Part shown: piece after piece, positions 17,830-20,016 of the stretch
How positions within the stretch are numbered: position 1 is the stretch's first letter
Layout: each line of letters opens with the position of its first letter
NCBI GenBank assembly: GCA_000444245.1
Contig: ATSW01104592.1
Location: 1 to 20,016 of the forward strand
Reading direction: 5' to 3'
DNA from: Botryllus schlosseri
Lineage: Eukaryota; Chordata; Ascidiacea; Stolidobranchia; Styelidae
DNA: 20,016 nt
The notes under the pieces: generated by a model
Seen by the model: the letters and a program-made list of their open reading frames with translations, nothing else
What the model was told of the DNA's origin: nothing
The model's database searches: none
Translations under genes and position numbers: made by a program

Positions 17830-18299
17830 ACTGTACGGAAAGAAGTGATGCTTCCATGCACATTTCAAAGTTGATTATCGAATCAGCTAATGATCGCCAA
17901 AGAGTATGTGCCAAATTCGGTAAACCAACCTATTTTGTTATCTTCAGATATCTTTAAAAAGGCTCGAGCCGACTTCTATGCAAAAAAGGCCAAGATGTCC
18001 TGAGTCGTAATTTTGGCCCGGTCAATGATCATTTACATTCGCATTATTATCTGGGTTCCAGCATTCCTAACTACGTCGATTTCATCCTTTTCAATTTGAT
18101 GGAGCTACATGAACGTAAGCATCCAGGCTTCATCAGTAAACTTCAATATATAAGGCGTCACTACAATAACATGAAAGATCTGCCAAAAGTGAAAGATTAC
18201 CTTCCGCGGTATGGAATTGGGGAAGATGCACCAAAAAGGGGTTACGTTCTCAAAGCGTATCGCGGTCTACGCACTCCGCACGACTGTGTGAAAATGTGA
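17830..18299 (+). pseudogene. Glutathione S-transferase-like gene, C-terminal helical domain, frame disrupted
   Basis: After the acceptor the frame reads DCTERSDASMHISKLIIES and ANDRQRVCAKF, the first C-terminal helix of a GST. At 17920-17947 lies a 28-base piece with GT-AG ends. Skipping it leads into DIFKKARADFYAKKAKM, which matches the P-D-F-E-K-x-K-x-x-Y/F region of Mu GSTs in sequence and spacing; reading through it meets a stop at 17955. Near 17998 the frame shifts again. From there one frame runs to the TGA at 18297-18299, giving SRNFGPVNDHL, then SSIPNYVDFILFNLMELHE (the conserved T-Y-V-D-F-like core of the GST C-domain) and MKDLPKVKDYL. The whole domain is recognisable, but two frame changes are needed. 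Pseudogene, sequencing error, or a tiny intron plus an error are all possible. Confidence 0.62.
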
Positions 18300-18361
18300 T
18301 CAGTTGTGCTGTTAACTTGAACGGGATGTTGTGTTGACTTTGAACCTTCCTTCGAGTGTTC

Positions 18362-18367
18362 ATTAAA
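18362..18367 (+). promoter_or_regulatory. Polyadenylation signal ATTAAA of the GST-like gene
   Basis: ATTAAA, the commonest variant of the AATAAA signal, lies 63 bases after the stop of the GST-like gene and is followed by mixed T-rich sequence. The position fits a short 3' UTR. It is a six-base word, so chance occurrence cannot be excluded. Confidence 0.4.
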
Positions 18368-20016
18368 TCGCTTCATATTGCCTTTGTCGCCTGTCGCCAG
18401 TAAACCGATCACTAATAGCATTCCATTGTTTAATGATATTGCTTTAGCAGTGATGTGCAGCGAGGTTCATGGTTGGTAAGGTAAGGCACTCAACAGTTTG
18501 AGTCTGGATTCAAAAATATATAAACCCAAAATGATAGCCGACTGCGTCGAGGACTTTTCTCATGACGTTCGCACTCTTCTCGTGCAGGCTACGTACAAGA
18601 ATCTACTATAATGTTCAGTGTTCACGATTGAATTGATGTGGATGGAAATAGCAACAGCTACATCGGTAAGGGAATGATTTTCACTACACTACGTGTTGGC
18701 AGTAGCAACTATATAGTATACACGATTCATTACTGCCCGTTCGAGAAATCGATAGCGCATTGTATCATTGCGCTCTGAGCGCATTGTATCATAGCGCTGT
18801 GATTGTGTTGTTAACCAACAATGAGTGAGGTATGTATATTCATCTGTGCCTCACTTGGTCATTGTTTCCCTGCGCTGTCACTGTACGTAAAAAAGCCAAA
18901 TTTCTCATACATTTGTGGTATGAGCGGGCCCAGTCCTACTCCGTTCCCGTTTCTACAATGGAATCTGGCTCTGATCCAACTCCGGCCATATCAGAACAAG
19001 TTTAAATGCGGATCCTATATCGACTCTGGTATTGAAAGTCAGCTATATGGTTAATAAACTTCCAATTTTGGCAAAGAATGCGTTGATATAACCAAATCGA
19101 TTCCACTTTCAAACTTGTCTAAGGTCAGCAAATGCGGTCCGGCTTGGTGCCAAATTATGGTACTTTGATTTATCGCTGGTATTACGTCTTTACGTCCTTC
19201 ACTTGCGACCTCCGTTCAAATAAACTTTTGTTCGAATAAACTTTTGATAACCAGGACACCTCAACTTCCTGTAGATTAATCAGATGAAGGCAGTTCTTCC
19301 ACTTCTCGTCAGTGCGGCTAACCATTGGTTTGGTTCCCGGGGTTAACTAAAAGCTTCACAACATTTCAGTATGTTTTTGAATAAAGGGGCTATGTCTACC
19401 ATAGGCCTATAGATTACCTTCATTGCGCCACAAACTATATTACGGTAAAGAAAAAACCATTCACATAATTCGTTCAAAGTGCATCTAGAATTGGCCGACC
19501 AGTAATTCCAAGATACCGATGCGCGTATATGCGGGATATAATTGAAGAGAGATTATAGCAATCGCACATTGTTGTCTTCTGCCTTTTCAATGAATACGTT
19601 CACGTGATAAAAGTCCAAACATGAAATGGAGTGAACAAAATCGGACTGCATTAAGGTGAAAGTATGATTGCAAAACCCCTGACTACCTTCTTATTCAAAG
19701 CAATGCACAGCCCCGCAGTTTATGTGTCAAAGGTTCATACGAAAATTCAAGGTTATCGAAGCACTGCTCGTGGTATTTGATGAAGTTATCGAATAACTGG
19801 AACCATGGGATCGGAATAGGAAAGATACGCTATCGTTGAAATTTCATTAGGAAAACAATTTTCACGGGTGGCATTTAGCAAAATTTGAGATCTCGCGTAA
19901 TAAATAAAATAAAAATACTGGATTGATTGTTTAGGTCGTGTATTTCAAGAAATTCCATATCATGATTTATTATTCCATATATTTAAAAAAATTTGTATTG
20001 CTGAGACTGCCAAGGC
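18368..20016. other. No recognisable gene; short direct repeat at 18754-18798
   Basis: A 21-base word, AGCGCATTGTATCATTGCGC(T), occurs at 18754-18774 and again with one change at 18778-18798. Each copy starts AGCGC and ends GCGCT, so each can form a 5-base-pair stem. A plus-strand frame at 18821-19054 has no recognised motif. The rest is AT-rich and featureless to me. Confidence 0.45.

Overview
The window is eukaryotic. Its exons are short, have GT-AG borders and match in phase, and they sit in AT-rich DNA crowded with remains of hAT-type DNA transposons and one LINE. The genes suggest an animal: a relaxin/LGR-type G-protein-coupled receptor with an LDL-receptor class A (LDLa) domain, and a glutathione S-transferase. 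My low-confidence guess is a marine invertebrate deuterostome, possibly a tunicate. Three undetermined bases (4888, 4891, 10993) suggest draft sequence, so single-base frame errors are possible.

Minus strand, about 8.6 kb down to 0.9 kb. The main find is a receptor gene whose exons I pieced together from reading frame, splice sites and intron phase. In gene order they are 6364-6275 (first half of an LDLa module), 4832-4703 (second half of LDLa, linker, start of TM1), 2638-2481 (TM1, loop, start of TM2), 2419-2238 (TM2, loop, TM3) and 1031-906 (TM4). The four introns join in phases 0, 1, 0 and 2. The exon at 4832-4703 carries both the end of LDLa and the start of TM1, so the leucine-rich repeats that normally lie between them in relaxin receptors are absent. 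The gene runs off the left edge before TM5. Upstream on the same strand, an exon at 8586-8416 encodes extracellular loop 2 and TM5 of a receptor of the same family, and a likely third-loop exon follows at 7467-7382. These cannot belong to the first gene in that order, so they look like the 3' part of a neighbouring, probably tandem, copy. I could not find convincing TM6 and TM7 exons.

Plus strand, 16748-18299. A Mu-like glutathione S-transferase gene has one clear phase-1 intron and an ATTAAA signal 63 bases past the stop. It lacks the catalytic tyrosine and the glutathione-binding Gln-Ser pair. Its C-terminal part is broken by frame shifts, one of which coincides with a 28-base segment having GT-AG ends. 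It may be a pseudogene, a diverged GST-like gene, or a gene with sequence errors.

The rest is mostly transposon debris. A complete hAT-type element at 13157-14772 has perfect 8-base target-site duplications (ATCTACAT) and contains a decayed LINE reverse-transcriptase end (13601-14047). A MITE at 11614-12284 is interrupted by another element, and a second copy of its right half lies at 112-298. A 140-base MITE lies at 2073-2212, and several single ends of other hAT families are scattered between. I see no tRNA, rRNA, CRISPR or bacterial-type features.
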